From an archaeon (GTDB lineage: Archaea; Nanobdellota; Nanobdellia; SCGC-AAA011-G17; GW2011-AR17), in contig JAHFJQ010000011.1 of the NCBI GenBank assembly GCA_023245755.1, forward strand, positions 1-13,518: a stretch of DNA of 13,518 nt. The letters run 5' to 3'. Each line of letters begins with the position of its first letter. The stretch's first letter is position 1. This document shows, piece by piece, positions 12,909 through 13,518 of this stretch. A program made the position numbers and the translations under genes. The notes under the pieces were generated by a model. That model was given only the letters and a program-made list of their open reading frames with translations. It had not been told where the DNA came from and made no database searches.

Positions 12909-13518
12909 ATGTTTAACGGGTATGCACAATTGTATAAGCATCTTTTTGCACGAGACCTTTTTGAAATCTATTTCCTTTTAGCATTTCGTGCCTTAGGATT
13001 TTCTATGATTGGAATATTTCTACCGCTTTATCTTCTTCATGATTTAAGCTTTTCCTTACCTAAAGTCATTAGTTTTTTTCTTATGACTAGTGTTGCCTTT
13101 ACCTTTGGGAATTATTTTGCTTTAGGACTTATTTCTCGATATGGGGCAAAACATGTTATGGTTTGGAGTTATTTTTTTCTGATTGCAGGGTTTATTTTGA
13201 CTTATTTTCTTGAATCCTTTCCTGCCCTTTATTTGATTGCTGCGTTTTATCAAGGATTAAGCATGGGACTATTTTGGATGGGCTTTCATGTGGATGCCTC
13301 TCTTCATTCTAGAAAAAAAGCAGTTGGAAAACAAAGCGGATTGATTCTCTTAGTAAGTATTTTAGGAGCAGTTCTTGGTCCAGTTATTGGTGGTTTTATT
13401 CTTTATTACTTTGGGTTTCCGATTTTGTTTCTTGTTGCTATTGTTGTCTTTCTTATATCGATTATTCCTTTTCTTTTCTCTAAAGATCTTTATGTGAAAA
13501 CAGATTTTGATTTTCGTT
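12909..13518 (+). CDS. MFS-type membrane transporter, 5' part (runs off window)
   Basis: From ATG 12909 the frame stays open for 203 codons to the right edge. The translation is strongly hydrophobic, with about six predicted membrane helices: roughly residues 20-43, 53-75, 78-98, 100-122, 137-160 and 163-183. This fits the first half of a major facilitator superfamily carrier. A basic loop RYGAKHV between helices 2 and 3 sits where the MFS motif A (often GxxxDRxGRR) is expected, but it is degenerate, lacking the Asp. GAVLGPVIGGFIL in the fifth helix fits the MFS antiporter-type motif C (gxxxGPxxGG). Such carriers move drugs, sugars or metabolites; the substrate cannot be told. The start is fixed by the shared TATA box 26.5 bases upstream. 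No Shine-Dalgarno is seen. Confidence 0.75.
   Translation, partial: MFNGYAQLYKHLFARDLFEIYFLLAFRALGFSMIGIFLPLYLLHDLSFSLPKVISFFLMTSVAFTFGNYFALGLISRYGAKHVMVWSYFFLIAGFILTYFLESFPALYLIAAFYQGLSMGLFWMGFHVDASLHSRKKAVGKQSGLILLVSILGAVLGPVIGGFILYYFGFPILFLVAIVVFLISIIPFLFSKDLYVKTDFDFR

Noticed and set aside
1..13518. CRISPR array, insertion sequence, integrase/att site or recognisable defence system
   Set aside because: No regularly spaced repeats, transposase or recombinase genes or terminal inverted repeats were seen; the gene set is mainly housekeeping and evenly AT-rich.

Overview
The window comes from an AT-rich archaeal chromosome. The evidence is a set of archaeal or archaeal/eukaryotic genes: ribosomal protein L15e, the proteasome beta subunit with an N-terminal catalytic Thr, the KH/beta-CASP nuclease aCPSF1 (FttA), the DNA repair factor Nre with a C-terminal PCNA-binding motif, an archaeal (class I) CCA-adding enzyme and AlaX. 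A sequon-rich, membrane-anchored surface protein with a small Cys-rich stalk and the compact layout suggest a DPANN-type lineage such as Woesearchaeota or Pacearchaeota, but that placement is inference. No mobile element, CRISPR array, tRNA or rRNA was found.

Layout, left to right. Positions 1-497 (+) hold the 3' part of a class I methyltransferase. Positions 494-3758 (-) form a three-gene operon with ATGA overlaps, transcribed in the order surface protein, DHH phosphoesterase, AlaX. Positions 3846-4154 (+) encode a small membrane protein, divergent from that operon and convergent with an unknown gene at 4141-4563 (-). L15e lies at 4628-5206 (-). A stand-alone CheY-like receiver (5367-5768, +) and Nre (5809-7056, +) follow. 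The longest gap, 7057-7244, holds a hairpin-bearing candidate non-coding RNA. The pair psmB then aCPSF1/FttA occupies 9815 down to 7245 (-), preceded by an unknown gene at 9899-10756 (-). An M23-like metallopeptidase (10851-11654, +) converges on cca (11657-12856, -). A truncated MFS-type transporter begins at 12909 (+) and runs off the window.

The genes are mostly housekeeping: translation quality control and tRNA maturation (AlaX, CCA enzyme, L15e), proteolysis plus RNA 3'-end formation (psmB-fttA), and DNA repair (Nre, possibly the DHH protein). The clearest regulatory pattern is that nearly every operon-leading gene has a TATA-like box centred about 25-27 bases before its start codon, the geometry of leaderless archaeal transcripts. 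This fixes several start codons. Two genes depart from it: psmB has a leader with a Shine-Dalgarno sequence, and L15e has a leader of uncertain length. The most eye-catching details are one palindromic TATA box placed exactly midway between the divergent cca and MFS starts, an M23 metallopeptidase without a secretion signal in an archaeon, and the 7112-7208 RNA candidate.
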